Notes: generated by a model not told the origin, from the sequence alone. A stretch of DNA of 64,000 bases from Clostridia bacterium (GCA_017500845.1 JAFVXY010000002.1:1-64000); one strand, 5' to 3'; positions 1-10,030 are shown, counted from the first letter of the stretch. Numbers and translations: made by a program.

Positions 1-145
1 GTATCCAAATATCTGGTTTAACTCTGTCTCTTAACTTCACTGACTTCCGTTAATTGACTTTGTTCGTTGTTGTGTTTTTAATTCGCTTTCTTGTTCTATA
101 TATTTCCAATGTTCGCGCCGCCCCCTCAAACGGGACAGCTTTGTT

Positions 146-174
146 ATTGTACTATATGCATTCGCACAAGTCAA
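146..174 (-). promoter_or_regulatory. Strong sigma-A type promoter reading off the left edge
   Basis: On the minus strand a TTGACT -35 box (169-174) and a TACAAT -10 box (146-151) are separated by exactly 17 bp, so transcription would start near 139 and run out of the window. The 139 bases downstream contain no convincing start codon with a Shine-Dalgarno, so the transcript has a long leader or encodes an RNA. The rest of 1-308 is AT-rich and holds no gene or clear terminator that I can see. Confidence 0.55.
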
Positions 175-308
175 CAATTTTTATACTCTTTTTTTAATTA
201 TTTTTAACTTTTTTGATTGAATTTTGCACATACTTGCGGTAACCACAAATCGTCTGTCAAAAAAGTACAATGCCAGCAGCGTCTCAATCTGCCTTTTTGC
301 GTTGCCGC

Positions 309-3146
309 CTAACAGCAGCACTCAAAAACTGATTTTTGTAACCCCAAAACCTTCTTTAGGAATACTCCGGTATGACTATGGGGGATGCAAGCAACCTCCT
401 CGGGTGTGCCGCGAGCAATAACCGTTCCTCCGCCGTCACCGCCCTCGGGTCCAAGGTCGATTACGTAGTCGGCAATCTTAATTACGTCAAGGTTATGCTC
501 GATAACCACGATGGAATTGCCGTTTTTTACAAGTCGGTGCAAAATCTGAATCAGCTTGTCCACGTCCGCGATATGCAAGCCAGTGGTGGGTTCGTCAAGA
601 ACGTAAAGCGTCCTGCCCGTTGCCTTGCGGCTAAGCTCGGTGGCAAGCTTGACACGTTGAGCCTCACCGCCCGAAAGAGTGGTTGCAGGCTGACCGAGCT
701 TGACGTAACCAAGCCCCACCTCGTACAGCGTGCGAATACGGTTATATATGGACGGAATATTCTCAAAAAAGCCCATTGCCTCCTCGATTGTCATATCCAA
801 AACGTCGGCAATGCTCTTGTCCTTATATTTAACCTCCAGCGTTTCGCGGTTGTAGCGCTTACCCTTGCACACCTCACACTCAACGTACACGTCGGGCAAA
901 AAGTTCATTTCTATCTTGATTATGCCGTCACCCGAACAGTTTTCGCATCTGCCACCCTTAACGTTGAAGCTAAATCTACCCGACTTAAAGCCTCGCTGCA
1001 TAGCATCCTGCGTCTTGGCATATAGGTCACGAATTGCCGTAAAAACTCCCGTGTAGGTGGCGGGATTACTTCGCGGCGTGCGTCCGATGGGGCTTTGGTC
1101 AATAACAATAATCTTATCAAGCTGATCTAAGCCCTCGATGCTCTCATGCTTGCCGACCTGCAGCCTTGTGCCCATAATTTTGTTGCTTACCGCCGGACTA
1201 AGTGTTTGGTTGATTAGCGTGCTTTTGCCGCTACCGCTTACGCCCGTCACCGCCGTAATCACGCCAAGCGGAATATCCACGTCAATATTTTTGAGATTGT
1301 TCTGCTGAGCGCCCCTAACCGAAATAAATCCCTTGGGAGTGCGGCGAGCGGACGGAACCTCTATTCTTTTATCGCCCCTAAGATATGCGCCCGTTAGCGA
1401 GACCTTGCTGCTTAGTATAGCATTAAGGTCGCCCTCTGCCACGATATGACCGCCGTGAACACCTGCACCCGGTCCTATATCTACTATATAATCTGCGCTT
1501 CGTATGGTTTCCTCATCGTGCTCTACCACTATAAGCGTGTTGCCAAGATCACGAAGATTAGCAAGCGTAGAAATAAGCTTTTCATTGTCACGCTGATGCA
1601 AGCCTATACTCGGCTCGTCCAGAATATACAGCACACCCGTAAGTCCCGAGCCGATTTGCGTAGCCAGCCTTATTCGCTGTGCCTCGCCGCCACTAAGCGT
1701 TGCCGCGCCACGCGACAATGTAAGATAATTCAGCCCTACGTCTGCGAGAAATTTGAGCCGCGCCTTGATTTCCTTAAGCACAGGCCCTGCGATTATTGCC
1801 TTTGCGCCGCCAAGCTCAAGTCTGTCCAAAAAGGCAGTAAGATCTCGCACCGACATAGCGCAAAGCTCGGCTATATTTAAGCCTCCCACCTTTACCGAAA
1901 GAGCCTCCTTACGAAGCCTTAGCCCATGGCAAACGGGACACGGCGAGGTGCGCATAAATCTATAAATATCGCTTTTAACGTAGTCGCTGGTTGTTTCGCG
2001 ATAGCGGCGCTCGAGATTGGTAACAACACCCTCGAAGGAGGCTCGCATACTGCCCGAAAAGCTGTATGAGTTGTATGACAAATCAAGCTTTTCGCCACCG
2101 TTGCCATACAGCAAAATCTGCTTGACGTCCTCGGGCAAGTCCTTATACGGCACGTCAAGCGAAAATCCGTAACGCTTGCTTAGCGCCTTGAAAAACATTT
2201 CGGCATGACTGCTATCAAAATTCCAACCGCTAATCGTAAGCGCACCCTCTCGCAGCGTTTTGCTTCCGTCCCCGTAAATAAGCTCGGGGTCGATTTTCTC
2301 TAAAAAGCCAAGTCCCGTGCACTCGGGGCAAGCGCCGAACGGACTGTTAAACGAGAACAGTCGCGGCTCGACCTCGGCAATCGATACGTTGCAATCGGGG
2401 CAAGAATATTTGGTGGAAAACAGCTCGTCCGTGCCGTCGTGGGTTACAGACACAAGCCCCTCCGCAAGGCGAAGCGCGGTTTCCACGCTGTCCGAAAGCC
2501 TTGTACGCACGCCGTCCTTTATCACTATTCGGTCGACCACCACGCTTATATCGTGCTTAACCTGCTTGTCAAGCGGAATATCCTCGCCGAGATTGTACAC
2601 CTTGCCGTCCACGTTCACTCGCACAAAGCCGCTTTTTGCAAAATCGGCAAGCATAGCCTTGTACTCACCCTTTCTGCCACGCACCACGGGAGCGTTAATC
2701 ATAATTTTTGCACCCTCACCGTAGCTAATTATGCGGTCGAGAATTTGGTCGACCGACTGCTGAGCAATTTCCTTTCCGCAGTTGGGGCAATGCACCGTTC
2801 CGATACGCGCGTACAGCAAACGCAGGTAGTCGTAAACCTCGGTGACCGTTCCGACCGTCGAACGCGGATTGCGGCTGGTCGTTTTTTGGTCAATGGAAAT
2901 TGCCGGCGAAAGCCCGTCTATGCTTTCCACGTCAGGCTTGTTCATCTGACCCAAAAACAGTCTTGCGTACGAGGAAAGCGACTCCACGTATCGGCGCTGT
3001 CCCTCGGCAAAAATGGTGTCGAAGGCAAGACTGGTCTTTCCACTGCCCGAAAGCCCCGTAAAGACGATAAGCTTTTCACGCGGGAGCACCATATTGATAT
3101 TTTTGAGGTTGTTTTCTTTTGCCCCTTTGATAACTATATTATCCAT
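309..3146 (-). CDS. uvrA: Excinuclease ABC subunit UvrA
   Basis: This is the ATP-dependent damage-recognition subunit of nucleotide excision repair. It dimerises, loads UvrB on lesions and then leaves. At 945 residues it has the usual family length. The first Walker A (GLSGSGKT) is at residues 31-38 and a second, GVSGSGKST, lies in the C-terminal half. Two [11 protein letters not shown] signatures and several CxxC zinc pairs are present, including the CENC...CEVC zinc module of the C-terminal half. The ATG start has an AAAGGA element 8 nt upstream and overlaps the end of uvrB by 8 nt, so the two are one operon, uvrB-uvrA. The protein ends in three consecutive cysteines, which is unusual but lies outside the catalytic core. 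Confidence 0.98.
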   Translation of the reverse strand: MDNIVIKGAKENNLKNINMVLPREKLIVFTGLSGSGKTSLAFDTIFAEGQRRYVESLSSYARLFLGQMNKPDVESIDGLSPAISIDQKTTSRNPRSTVGTVTEVYDYLRLLYARIGTVHCPNCGKEIAQQSVDQILDRIISYGEGAKIMINAPVVRGRKGEYKAMLADFAKSGFVRVNVDGKVYNLGEDIPLDKQVKHDISVVVDRIVIKDGVRTRLSDSVETALRLAEGLVSVTHDGTDELFSTKYSCPDCNVSIAEVEPRLFSFNSPFGACPECTGLGFLEKIDPELIYGDGSKTLREGALTISGWNFDSSHAEMFFKALSKRYGFSLDVPYKDLPEDVKQILLYGNGGEKLDLSYNSYSFSGSMRASFEGVVTNLERRYRETTSDYVKSDIYRFMRTSPCPVCHGLRLRKEALSVKVGGLNIAELCAMSVRDLTAFLDRLELGGAKAIIAGPVLKEIKARLKFLADVGLNYLTLSRGAATLSGGEAQRIRLATQIGSGLTGVLYILDEPSIGLHQRDNEKLISTLANLRDLGNTLIVVEHDEETIRSADYIVDIGPGAGVHGGHIVAEGDLNAILSSKVSLTGAYLRGDKRIEVPSARRTPKGFISVRGAQQNNLKNIDVDIPLGVITAVTGVSGSGKSTLINQTLSPAVSNKIMGTRLQVGKHESIEGLDQLDKIIVIDQSPIGRTPRSNPATYTGVFTAIRDLYAKTQDAMQRGFKSGRFSFNVKGGRCENCSGDGIIKIEMNFLPDVYVECEVCKGKRYNRETLEVKYKDKSIADVLDMTIEEAMGFFENIPSIYNRIRTLYEVGLGYVKLGQPATTLSGGEAQRVKLATELSRKATGRTLYVLDEPTTGLHIADVDKLIQILHRLVKNGNSIVVIEHNLDVIKIADYVIDLGPEGGDGGGTVIARGTPEEVACIPHSHTGVFLKKVLGLQKSVFECCC

Positions 3147-5109
3147 TCCTTTTGTCCTTTTTCATCTTGTTTTGAAGCGCCTTTAGCTCTTGAATGTTGT
3201 CACGCAGCTTGATTGCCGTCTCGAAATCCAGCGAGCTGCTTGCTACCGCCATCAGTGCCTTTAGCTTGTCTATCTGGTCGGGGATATCGTCGTAGCTTAC
3301 CTTAGTAACCTTGGACGTGATTTCTATTGAATTTGCTATCGGCTTAACAATGGTCCTGGGCGTTATGCCGTGCTTAGCGTTGTAGTCGCCCTGAATGGTG
3401 CGGCGACGCTCGGTTTCGTCCATAGCCGTTTTCATCGAGCCTGTCACTGTGTCGGCGTAGAGTATAACTCTGCTTTCGGCGTTACGAGCGGCACGCCCCA
3501 CCGTCTGAATGAGTGCGGACGAGCTTCGCAAAAAGCCCTCCTTGTCGGCATCGAGAATGGCAACCAGCATTACCTCGGGAATGTCCAAGCCCTCTCGCAA
3601 AAGATTGATGCCCACTATCACGTCAAAGTCGCCTCGGCGCAGTCCGTTGACTATCTGTATACGCTCCATCGTGTCTATATCCGAATGTAAATATTTTACC
3701 CTTACACCGTTTTCGGATAGGTAATTGGTCAAGCTTTCGGACATACGTTTAGTCAAAGTTGTGACAAGAATCCTTCCTCCCTTTGCCGCAGTAGCCTTTA
3801 TTTCGGTAAGCAGATCATCTATTTGACCCTCGATTTTGCGCACCTCGATGGGCGGATCCATAAGCCCCGTGGGGCGAATAAGCTGCTCGGCTATTTCGCC
3901 GCCGGCCTTTTCCTTTTCGTACGCCGCAGGAGTTGCCGATACATACACAACCTGACCTATGCGGTCGTTGAATTCGGCAAAGTTAAGCGGGCGGTTGTCG
4001 TACGCCGCAGGAAGTCTGAATCCGTAATCGACAAGGCTGGTTTTGCGTGCAAGGTCGCCATGGTACATTGCGCGAATTTGCGGCACCGTCATGTGACTTT
4101 CGTCCACAAACAGCACAAAATCGTCCGGAAAATAATCAAGAAGCGTAAATGGCGGCTCGCCCGGACTGCGACCGTCAAAATAGCGAGAATAGTTTTCGAT
4201 ACCGCTACAATAGCCGATTTCGCGCATCATTTCAAGGTCGTAGGTCACCCTCTGCTTTATGCGCTCGGCCTCGAGTGGCTTTCCCTGACTAATGAAAAAT
4301 TCTACCCTTTCATCAAGGTCGTTTTGTATCATGGTTGCCGCGCGAGTAAGTCGCTCCTGCTCCACGGCATAGTGGCTTGCAGGAAAGATCGCAACGTGCT
4401 TAAGATTGCTTATAACGTGGCCGCTTACCGCCTCGAACTCGCTTATGCTGTCAATTTCGTCACCAAAAAATTCCACACGTACGGCTATTTCGCTGGACGA
4501 AGCCACGAAGATATCCACCACGTCGCCTTTAACTCTAAAATTGGTACGTGCAAATTCGACGTCGTTGCGCTTGTAGTTGATTTCCACAAGGCGGCGTATA
4601 AGCTCGTCCCGCTCCATCTGCATACCGGGGCGAAGCGAAATGCTCATTCGGTAATAGTCCTCGGGCGCACCCAAGCCGTAAATGCACGACACGCTGCTTA
4701 CCACGATAACATCTCTGCGCTCGTGAAGCGAGCAGGTCGCAGAATGGCGAAGCTTATCTATCTCGTCATTGATTGCAAGGTCCTTTTCGATATATGTGTC
4801 CGACGAAACGATGTACGCCTCGGGCTGGTAGTAGTCGTAATAGGACACGAAAAACTCCACTCGGTTGTTGGGGAAAAATTCTCGAAACTCGTTGCAAAGC
4901 TGTGCCGCAAGCGTCTTGTTGTGAGCAAGCACCAACGCAGGTCGATTGAGGTTTTTTATGACGTTTGCCATAGTAAAAGTCTTGCCGCTTCCCGTTACGC
5001 CGAGAAGGACTTGACTTTTGATACCGCTAAGCAACCCCTCGGTTAGCGTTTGTATCGCCTTAGGTTGGTCGCCGGTGGGTTTAAATTTGCTTTCAAGTTG
5101 AAAATCCAT
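3139..5109 (-). CDS. uvrB: Excinuclease ABC subunit UvrB
   Basis: This is the helicase-like damage-verification subunit of nucleotide excision repair. It takes over DNA from UvrA and recruits UvrC for incision. The 656-residue length is normal. Visible parts are a Walker A motif GVTGSGKTF near residue 38, the tyrosine-rich beta-hairpin ([10 protein letters not shown]) that clamps DNA, a DESH box, helicase motifs V and VI, and a C-terminal UVR coiled-coil domain that contacts UvrC. It is first in a uvrB-uvrA operon and divergent from dinB. The start codon lies only 8 nt from a TATAAT box, with no Shine-Dalgarno, so the mRNA is probably almost leaderless. Confidence 0.98.
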   Translation of the reverse strand: MDFQLESKFKPTGDQPKAIQTLTEGLLSGIKSQVLLGVTGSGKTFTMANVIKNLNRPALVLAHNKTLAAQLCNEFREFFPNNRVEFFVSYYDYYQPEAYIVSSDTYIEKDLAINDEIDKLRHSATCSLHERRDVIVVSSVSCIYGLGAPEDYYRMSISLRPGMQMERDELIRRLVEINYKRNDVEFARTNFRVKGDVVDIFVASSSEIAVRVEFFGDEIDSISEFEAVSGHVISNLKHVAIFPASHYAVEQERLTRAATMIQNDLDERVEFFISQGKPLEAERIKQRVTYDLEMMREIGYCSGIENYSRYFDGRSPGEPPFTLLDYFPDDFVLFVDESHMTVPQIRAMYHGDLARKTSLVDYGFRLPAAYDNRPLNFAEFNDRIGQVVYVSATPAAYEKEKAGGEIAEQLIRPTGLMDPPIEVRKIEGQIDDLLTEIKATAAKGGRILVTTLTKRMSESLTNYLSENGVRVKYLHSDIDTMERIQIVNGLRRGDFDVIVGINLLREGLDIPEVMLVAILDADKEGFLRSSSALIQTVGRAARNAESRVILYADTVTGSMKTAMDETERRRTIQGDYNAKHGITPRTIVKPIANSIEITSKVTKVSYDDIPDQIDKLKALMAVASSSLDFETAIKLRDNIQELKALQNKMKKDKRNG

Positions 5110-5117
5110 ACTCTCAA

Positions 5118-5147
5118 ATTATATTACACCGCCGCCGCTTTCGTCAA
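5118..5147 (-). promoter_or_regulatory. uvrB promoter, near-leaderless
   Basis: On the minus strand, TTGACG (5142-5147) is 18 bp from TATAAT (5118-5123). The expected start of transcription, about 7 nt beyond the -10 box, falls 1-3 nt before the uvrB ATG at 5109. No LexA-type GAAC-N4-GTTC box is visible in the uvrB-dinB gap. Confidence 0.6.
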
Positions 5148-5264
5148 GTATATAACGAAAAAATTCCAACCGTATAAATTTGCATTATCTTTACGTCTAA
5201 CACTAATCAACCTTTTTACAAGCGTTGTCAGACTTATTCAATCTTACGCAAGCTGAAATTTTTC

Positions 5265-5293
5265 TTTACCTTTTGGGCTTTTTGTGTTATACT
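5265..5293 (+). promoter_or_regulatory. dinB promoter, probably leaderless
   Basis: TTTACC (5265-5270), a 17-bp spacer and TATACT (5288-5293) form a good sigma-A promoter. The dinB ATG begins at 5300, about 7 nt after the -10 box, which is where transcription should start. There is therefore no room for a ribosome binding site. A longer in-frame start at 5225 also lacks a Shine-Dalgarno and would lie upstream of this promoter. Confidence 0.6.
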
Positions 5294-5299
5294 ATAAAT

Positions 5300-6517
5300 A
5301 TGGACAGAATAATTTTGCACTGCGACCTAAATAATTTTTACGCTTCGGTGGAATGCTTGCTTCATCCCGAGCTGCGCGAATATCCCATTGCCGTTGCCGG
5401 CAACAAGGAAAACCGTCACGGCGTGGTTTTGGCAAAGAACGAGCTTGCCAAAAGCTACGGTGTAAAGACGGGTGACGTTATTTGGCAAGCAGAGCAAAAA
5501 TGTCCCGGACTGCGCGTCGTGCCGCCCCACTACGACCACTATATGAAATACTCGGACGAGGTTTTTAAGACCTACTTACAATATACCGATATGGTTGAAG
5601 CGTTCGGTTCGGACGAGTGCTGGCTAGACGTGACCGGATCCACTCGCCTGTTTGGCAGCGGCAAGCAAATCGCCGACACCATACGAGCGCGCGTAAAATC
5701 GGAGTTTGGGCTGACGCTGTCGGTGGGCGTTTCGTTTAATAAGGTTTTTGCAAAGCTGGGCAGCGACCTAAAAAAACCTGATGCAACAACCGAGATAACG
5801 CGCGAAAATTTCAAATCGAAGATTTGGCACTTGCCTGCCTCAGATATGCTTATGGTGGGCAAAAAGACCAGCGAAAAGCTGAAAAAGCTTAATATTCAGA
5901 CTATCGGTGACCTTGCAGCCGCAGACGAGCATTTGCTTACCTCTCACTTTGGCGTAAACGGCAGGCACCTGATTTTAAGCGCACGTGGCGAAGACTCAGA
6001 GCCTGTTCGTAAGGCACACATATCACGTGAGGTTAAATCCATCGGTCACGGAATGACGGCGGTACGCGACATAACCACCTTAGAGGACGGCGAGGCACTG
6101 ATATTTTACCTAAGCGACCTCGTTGCCACCCGTATGCGAAAGCAACGCCTAAAGGGTAGCGGAGTTTCGGTACACGTAAGATACGCCGACCTCAGCGGTG
6201 TAACTAAGCAAGCCGTCGTGCCACCGCTTAACACCTCCGACCATATAACAAAAGCCGCATTTGAGTTATACAAACCACTTGCCATCGGGCGTGTAGTGCG
6301 CGCAATATCGGTGGCGGTTTATAACCTCTGCCCCGATGAATTTGTGCAAACAAGCATGTTTGACCTTACCGACGCCAAAAGCGAACGGCTGGAAAAAGCA
6401 ATAGATAAGATACGAAGCAAATACGGCAAATCTGCAATAAATCGCGCCCTGCTTGTAGAGCGTGACTTTATCTACGACAAAACCGACGGTGAAGATTTTT
6501 TACCCTTCAAAAGATAA
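5300..6517 (+). CDS. dinB: DNA polymerase IV (Y-family translesion polymerase)
   Basis: This is an error-prone Y-family polymerase that extends DNA past damage. The protein of about 405 residues begins with the catalytic DLNNFYASVE block (metal-binding Asp at residue 9). It carries the second catalytic cluster SDECWLDVTGS near residue 105, a helix-hairpin-helix thumb region (IQTIGDL) and the little-finger domain. I chose the ATG at 5300 over the upstream in-frame start because conserved Pol IV sequence begins there. It is transcribed away from uvrB and ends at an intrinsic terminator. No beta-clamp motif was identified with certainty, although QTSMFDL near the C-terminus matches the QxxxF/L type. 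Confidence 0.96.
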   Translation: MDRIILHCDLNNFYASVECLLHPELREYPIAVAGNKENRHGVVLAKNELAKSYGVKTGDVIWQAEQKCPGLRVVPPHYDHYMKYSDEVFKTYLQYTDMVEAFGSDECWLDVTGSTRLFGSGKQIADTIRARVKSEFGLTLSVGVSFNKVFAKLGSDLKKPDATTEITRENFKSKIWHLPASDMLMVGKKTSEKLKKLNIQTIGDLAAADEHLLTSHFGVNGRHLILSARGEDSEPVRKAHISREVKSIGHGMTAVRDITTLEDGEALIFYLSDLVATRMRKQRLKGSGVSVHVRYADLSGVTKQAVVPPLNTSDHITKAAFELYKPLAIGRVVRAISVAVYNLCPDEFVQTSMFDLTDAKSERLEKAIDKIRSKYGKSAINRALLVERDFIYDKTDGEDFLPFKR

Positions 6518-6525
6518 TATTATAC

Positions 6526-6557
6526 AAAAAACAGCCACTACGTATGGCAGTTTTTTT
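6526..6557 (+). terminator. Intrinsic terminator of dinB
   Basis: The stem is formed by AACAGCCA (6530-6537) and TGGCAGTT (6545-6552), with one A/A mismatch and a 7-nt loop. Seven T residues complete it. It lies just after the dinB stop codon. Confidence 0.8.
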
Positions 6558-6591
6558 GACACCTTCCTAAAATTCATTTTTAATAAAGCAC

Positions 6592-6624
6592 AAAAAAAGG
6601 CAGTCCATTTAAGACTGCCTTTTT
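6592..6624 (-). terminator. Terminator at the end of the phage cassette
   Basis: A perfect 12-bp inverted repeat, AAAAAGGCAGTC (6594-6605) and GACTGCCTTTTT (6613-6624), is flanked by A and T runs, so it can work in both directions. It lies immediately downstream of the last minus-strand gene of the cassette (stop at 6627). Confidence 0.88.
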
Positions 6625-6626
6625 AG

Positions 6627-6881
6627 TTATTCAGTTGTTTCTGTTTTGCTGTTTTCTTCCGTTTTCTCGGCTGTGCAATCGGTATTCTCCTGAGCACTTT
6701 CGTCAGCCTTTTTCTCGCTACCGCCGTCAAGAATTCCTACAAAAACGCAAATCGCGCAGATTGAATTTACCACCTCGTTGACGTACGGCACGTCCACTCT
6801 TACACCTAAAAGCTGCAACAAAAGCACCACCATGCCCACAAGCGAAATCCAAAATTTTTTAGTCTTATATTTACCGTTCAT
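6627..6881 (-). CDS. Small phage holin (phi-LC3-like)
   Basis: This 84-residue protein starts with a short basic segment, followed by a hydrophobic stretch (residues 10-27), a VPYVNEVVNSI linker, a second hydrophobic segment (40-51, ending GILDGG) and a strongly acidic, polar tail. That layout and the GILDGG turn fit the phi-LC3 holin family, which makes pores that release lysis enzymes. It is the last gene of the phage cassette, ending at a strong terminator. No endolysin is next to it, so its role in lysis is inferred from the family only. Confidence 0.7.
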   Translation of the reverse strand: MNGKYKTKKFWISLVGMVVLLLQLLGVRVDVPYVNEVVNSICAICVFVGILDGGSEKKADESAQENTDCTAEKTEENSKTETTE

Positions 6882-6885
6882 GTTC

Positions 6886-7827
6886 TTACCTGTACTTGTA
6901 GTATAGCGTATAGTAGTAGTAATCGTTAAGCACCTCGTGGAAGATGGGCTCGCTCAAAAACAGCTCACGTGCCTCGTCAAAGCTCATGCTATTCAAAAGC
7001 TCTACAACCTTGTTGTAAATATTGGCTTCGATCTCGTTTCGGATTCCGTCAGGAATAGTATTTTTCAGCTCATTTTTGGTCTTTTGCTGATTAAGCGCCT
7101 CGGTGTACAAATCGCTTTCGGTAGAATCCTTGTCAAGCGCTTGCTCGTACTGCTTACTAAGAAGCGAATTGTTATACTCTATCGCTTTTTTCTTGCTATC
7201 CTCACGCTGATCCTTTAGCTCGTTGATTCGCTCGGTAAGCTTTGCCGCATATGAAATATTAAACGAATCAAGTGCTGACTGAAGCTGTCCCTCAAGCCCG
7301 TTAAGCTCCGCGTCAATAGACGAAATATCTTCGTTGTACCTATTAAGCAAATCCTCTTGGCTTTGAGCGTATACCTTGCCTGCCTCAGCCTGATTATTGA
7401 GCGCAATGCTTGATCTTGCAAGTCCGCGCTTTAGCGCATCGTCACTAAGCGACTGCGCAACGTCTTCGTACGTTGCCTTAAGCTTTGCACTACTGTCGCC
7501 ATAATTTGCCGCAGCTGTCGCCTTGTTTGCGGCAAGCGCCTTTCCCTTTTGGATATACTCATCAGTTATCGCCTTTTCGTTTTGCTCCTTATAGCCGCTA
7601 AGCTCATCAGTCGCGGACTGCGTAATTTGTTCGTCGGTGGGTGCCTCGTACTCGTACTTTTCGTAAGTGGGAACCTCCGCCGTTTCCTTTTTGCCGGGCA
7701 TATACGAGCCGTATTGACTATCTGCGTAATTTTTTAGCTCGTCCAGCTTATCCTTGGTGGTCTTCTCACCGCTACTATTTGCTTTGTTACCGTTAAGCAG
7801 ACTTTTCAAAAAATCTAAAATTTTCAT
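6886..7827 (-). CDS. Alpha-helical coiled-coil phage protein, possible ejection protein
   Basis: This 313-residue protein is not recognised by family. It is almost wholly helical: a Gln, Glu, Lys and Ala-rich body with long heptad-like stretches (about residues 65-260, with runs such as AELNGLEGQL and ERINELKDQR). A tyrosine-rich tail ends it. It has no signal peptide or transmembrane segment. In short-tailed phages, helical proteins encoded late in the structural block are often internal or ejection proteins, and that is the best guess here. It sits between two small membrane proteins and the terminal holin. Confidence 0.55.
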   Translation of the reverse strand: MKILDFLKSLLNGNKANSSGEKTTKDKLDELKNYADSQYGSYMPGKKETAEVPTYEKYEYEAPTDEQITQSATDELSGYKEQNEKAITDEYIQKGKALAANKATAAANYGDSSAKLKATYEDVAQSLSDDALKRGLARSSIALNNQAEAGKVYAQSQEDLLNRYNEDISSIDAELNGLEGQLQSALDSFNISYAAKLTERINELKDQREDSKKKAIEYNNSLLSKQYEQALDKDSTESDLYTEALNQQKTKNELKNTIPDGIRNEIEANIYNKVVELLNSMSFDEARELFLSEPIFHEVLNDYYYYTLYYKYR

Positions 7828-7907
7828 ATTTTACTCCATTATTCTTTTTTTGCAACAATTTTCTTGCACGCTTATTTCTTTTTACAACAAGGCGCGCCTC
7901 CGCAATG

Positions 7908-8129
7908 CTAAGCCTCATAGTTAACTCCGTTGTCCACCGTAAGCTTGCCAACAGGGAACAAAAAACCGTCCTTTGCATAGGCAAACAAGCCCTCGTCCAC
8001 AAGCTGCTTACCCAAAATACGCTTTTTATACAATGCTCCGTCCTTTCTTATAATAGCAACGACTTCGTTACCTATCATGCTTGCCCCCGAAAGAGCACCC
8101 TTGCCAAGACACAAAAAATTTCCTATCAT
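7908..8129 (-). CDS. Small phage-cassette protein of unknown function
   Basis: This protein of 73 residues is not recognised. It has a Gly-rich N-terminus (MIGNFLCLGKGALSG) and a beta-strand-rich middle (NEVVAIIRKDGALYKKRIL), ending in PVGKLTVDNGV. Its start overlaps the end of the upstream BhlA-like gene by 4 nt (ATGA), which implies coupled translation and supports it as a real gene. It could be a small structural or tail-tip component. Confidence 0.5.
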   Translation of the reverse strand: MIGNFLCLGKGALSGASMIGNEVVAIIRKDGALYKKRILGKQLVDEGLFAYAKDGFLFPVGKLTVDNGVNYEA

Positions 8130-8413
8130 AATCGCTCCTTATGGGCTCGCAAATGTATCAGCCCTTCGGTTATAATTTCGATATTGCGCCTAATTTCAAG
8201 CAACGTATGCTCGTTTTTGTTATCTATTTCCTTTACGTCCTCGCAAATTTTGAGCGCATTGGTAACGTCACTAAGCTGAATGCTAAGTATTTCGATTACC
8301 GCAGTGTACTTCTTTTCTCTCATTCTTGCATCCTTTAACATATACAAAAACAAGAAGCAGAACATCACCGCCCACAATCCGTGCTCAAGCGCCAAAGACA
8401 TTATTTCCTCCAT
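8126..8413 (-). CDS. BhlA/UviB-type holin-like protein
   Basis: This 95-residue protein has one N-terminal transmembrane helix (about residues 7-24, GLWAVMFCFLFLYML) followed by KDARMREKKY and a long amphipathic, charged helix. This is the layout of the BhlA/UviB family of small phage and bacteriocin holins. It is preceded by an AGGAG-type ribosome site and coupled to the next gene by an ATGA overlap. It gives the cassette a second holin-like gene, yet no endolysin is visible nearby. Confidence 0.75.
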   Translation of the reverse strand: MEEIMSLALEHGLWAVMFCFLFLYMLKDARMREKKYTAVIEILSIQLSDVTNALKICEDVKEIDNKNEHTLLEIRRNIEIITEGLIHLRAHKERL

Positions 8414-8428
8414 AATTCTTCTCCTGTT

Positions 8429-10030
8429 TTATGAATAGTTAAGCCGTAGCATTGAGGGGTAAAGAGTATTATACCATTGCTTAACAAGGCAGTCTACATA
8501 TCCCTCGCAGGGAATGGAAACAAACACGCTGTCAAACGAGGGACGGTAAAAGGTAAGCACGCCGTCATACAAAAATATCACTGCGTTGCCGGCAATAACG
8601 GCGTCATCAAAATCAAAGGCGGGTTGCAGCATTACCGAACCGCTTTCACCAAGATAACACAGCATGCCATCTCTTATAAAAAACCGATTTTTGGCTTTGT
8701 CGCAATAAACCTCTTCGGCAGTAAAGACATTTCTTAAGTAGCCGTCACCGTAACATGTTCCGTCAAGCACAGCTTCTCCTCTATACACACCTAAGCCGGG
8801 GTAAAAAACAGTGCTCTCTCCTCCGTACGAAAAAATATTTTTTTCCTCTCCTCTCGTCCAGATTACGCCGTAATCGTAAAGTCGGCTAAGCGTGCCTCCC
8901 TCGCCGACGTTCCACTCGTCCATAACGTCCAGCTGGTACTCGTATCTGAACCTAATTACCGAGCCAAAAGCGTAAACGTAAATATCGTACCCATCCTCGC
9001 GATACAACACCTCGGTTGGACCCTCGGGCACTTGCATTTCTATCCCCTTACCCATAAGTCTGATTACGCCGCCATCCACGCAAGCCACCTCGCCGTCCGA
9101 GCACATTATAATCTTGCCGCTGTACGCACCACCCTCGTAAACGCACAGCTTTTCGGCATCTATAAGATAGTAATTACTGCCATTACAGAGTCCTGCGTAC
9201 CGAAACATCGGGTCGCAAAAAAATTCGTAGCCACTATACAAGCCCAAAAGCCTGCCTGTTTCATACAAGCCTGTGATATTTATAAAGCTTCCAAAAGCAT
9301 TGCCCCAAGGATGGGTAACCTCAACCACCTCTACGCAGGGCGCGATAAAGCCGCCTATCGAATAATGACTCTGCACCTCATGCTCGGCAAGCGCTATCCC
9401 TCTGTTGTATCTAAATGCGGGCTGACCGTTTACGTAACACAAATAATCGTTAAGCGCTACACCACCACTCTCAAGAGTCCAAAGCATGCCCCTCTCGTCC
9501 TTAACAATGTCCGTATCAACTGTTGAATAAAGATTGATATCGGGTATGAGTGAAGCATTGGGAATATTACAGTAGGCACCGCGCATTTTCTCAAACGTGG
9601 CGCTTGTCATACCTAAAAGAAACCTTACAAACTGGTTGTCCCCGGGCACGAGCTGAACTGCGCCATTCATTTCGAGATACACCGTACAATATATTTCAAG
9701 GCTGTCAGGGGCAACATCGACGTTGCATTTATTAATGGGCTCGCCCTCCTCATAAGCCGAAAGCCCAACCGAAGCAATCGCGGCAGTAAGCTCCCTTGCC
9801 TCCACCGAAATCTTATACGTAGCATAAAGCTCACCCTCAAAAACATCCGTGTTAAAGCTTACAATTTCGGTTTGCTTTGCCAGCAAAAGCGTACCATTCT
9901 GGTCAAACAAAAGCATATATTGACCGTACCCAACCCCCTCGTTAAGCTGATCGGCAAGTCCAATCACCTCGTTGTGAACGGTTACCGCTTCTTTTCCGGC
10001 TTTTGAAACAAATCTAAAGGTATTTCTCAT
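8429..10030 (-). CDS. Large beta-rich phage structural protein (probable tail or receptor-binding protein)
   Basis: This protein of 533 residues is not matched to a named family. It is dominated by short beta-strand repeats rich in Gly, Tyr, Asp and aromatic residues, with many recurring strand-turn blocks from about residue 180 to the end. That suggests a beta-propeller or beta-prism. Residues 1-150 look like a separate globular domain that could attach it to the particle. Its start overlaps the stop of the upstream gene by one base. Position after the connector and hub genes argues for a tail-spike or receptor-binding role, which is an inference. Confidence 0.6.
   Translation of the reverse strand: MRNTFRFVSKAGKEAVTVHNEVIGLADQLNEGVGYGQYMLLFDQNGTLLLAKQTEIVSFNTDVFEGELYATYKISVEARELTAAIASVGLSAYEEGEPINKCNVDVAPDSLEIYCTVYLEMNGAVQLVPGDNQFVRFLLGMTSATFEKMRGAYCNIPNASLIPDINLYSTVDTDIVKDERGMLWTLESGGVALNDYLCYVNGQPAFRYNRGIALAEHEVQSHYSIGGFIAPCVEVVEVTHPWGNAFGSFINITGLYETGRLLGLYSGYEFFCDPMFRYAGLCNGSNYYLIDAEKLCVYEGGAYSGKIIMCSDGEVACVDGGVIRLMGKGIEMQVPEGPTEVLYREDGYDIYVYAFGSVIRFRYEYQLDVMDEWNVGEGGTLSRLYDYGVIWTRGEEKNIFSYGGESTVFYPGLGVYRGEAVLDGTCYGDGYLRNVFTAEEVYCDKAKNRFFIRDGMLCYLGESGSVMLQPAFDFDDAVIAGNAVIFLYDGVLTFYRPSFDSVFVSIPCEGYVDCLVKQWYNTLYPSMLRLNYS

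Noticed and set aside
372..1025. Long open frames on the plus strand opposite uvrA, and similar ones opposite uvrB, dnaB, pepF and sbcC
   Set aside because: They lack ribosome sites, run opposite strongly conserved genes and have shadow-like composition rich in Arg, His and Leu; they are antisense by-products of codon usage.
5110..5299. LexA/SOS box between uvrB and dinB
   Set aside because: No CGAAC-N4-GTTCG or related inverted repeat is present in the gap.
6520..6630. attL/attR direct repeats at the phage cassette borders
   Set aside because: I compared the left gap (dinB to holin) with the right gap (HTH gene to ddl) and saw no shared word longer than a few bases.
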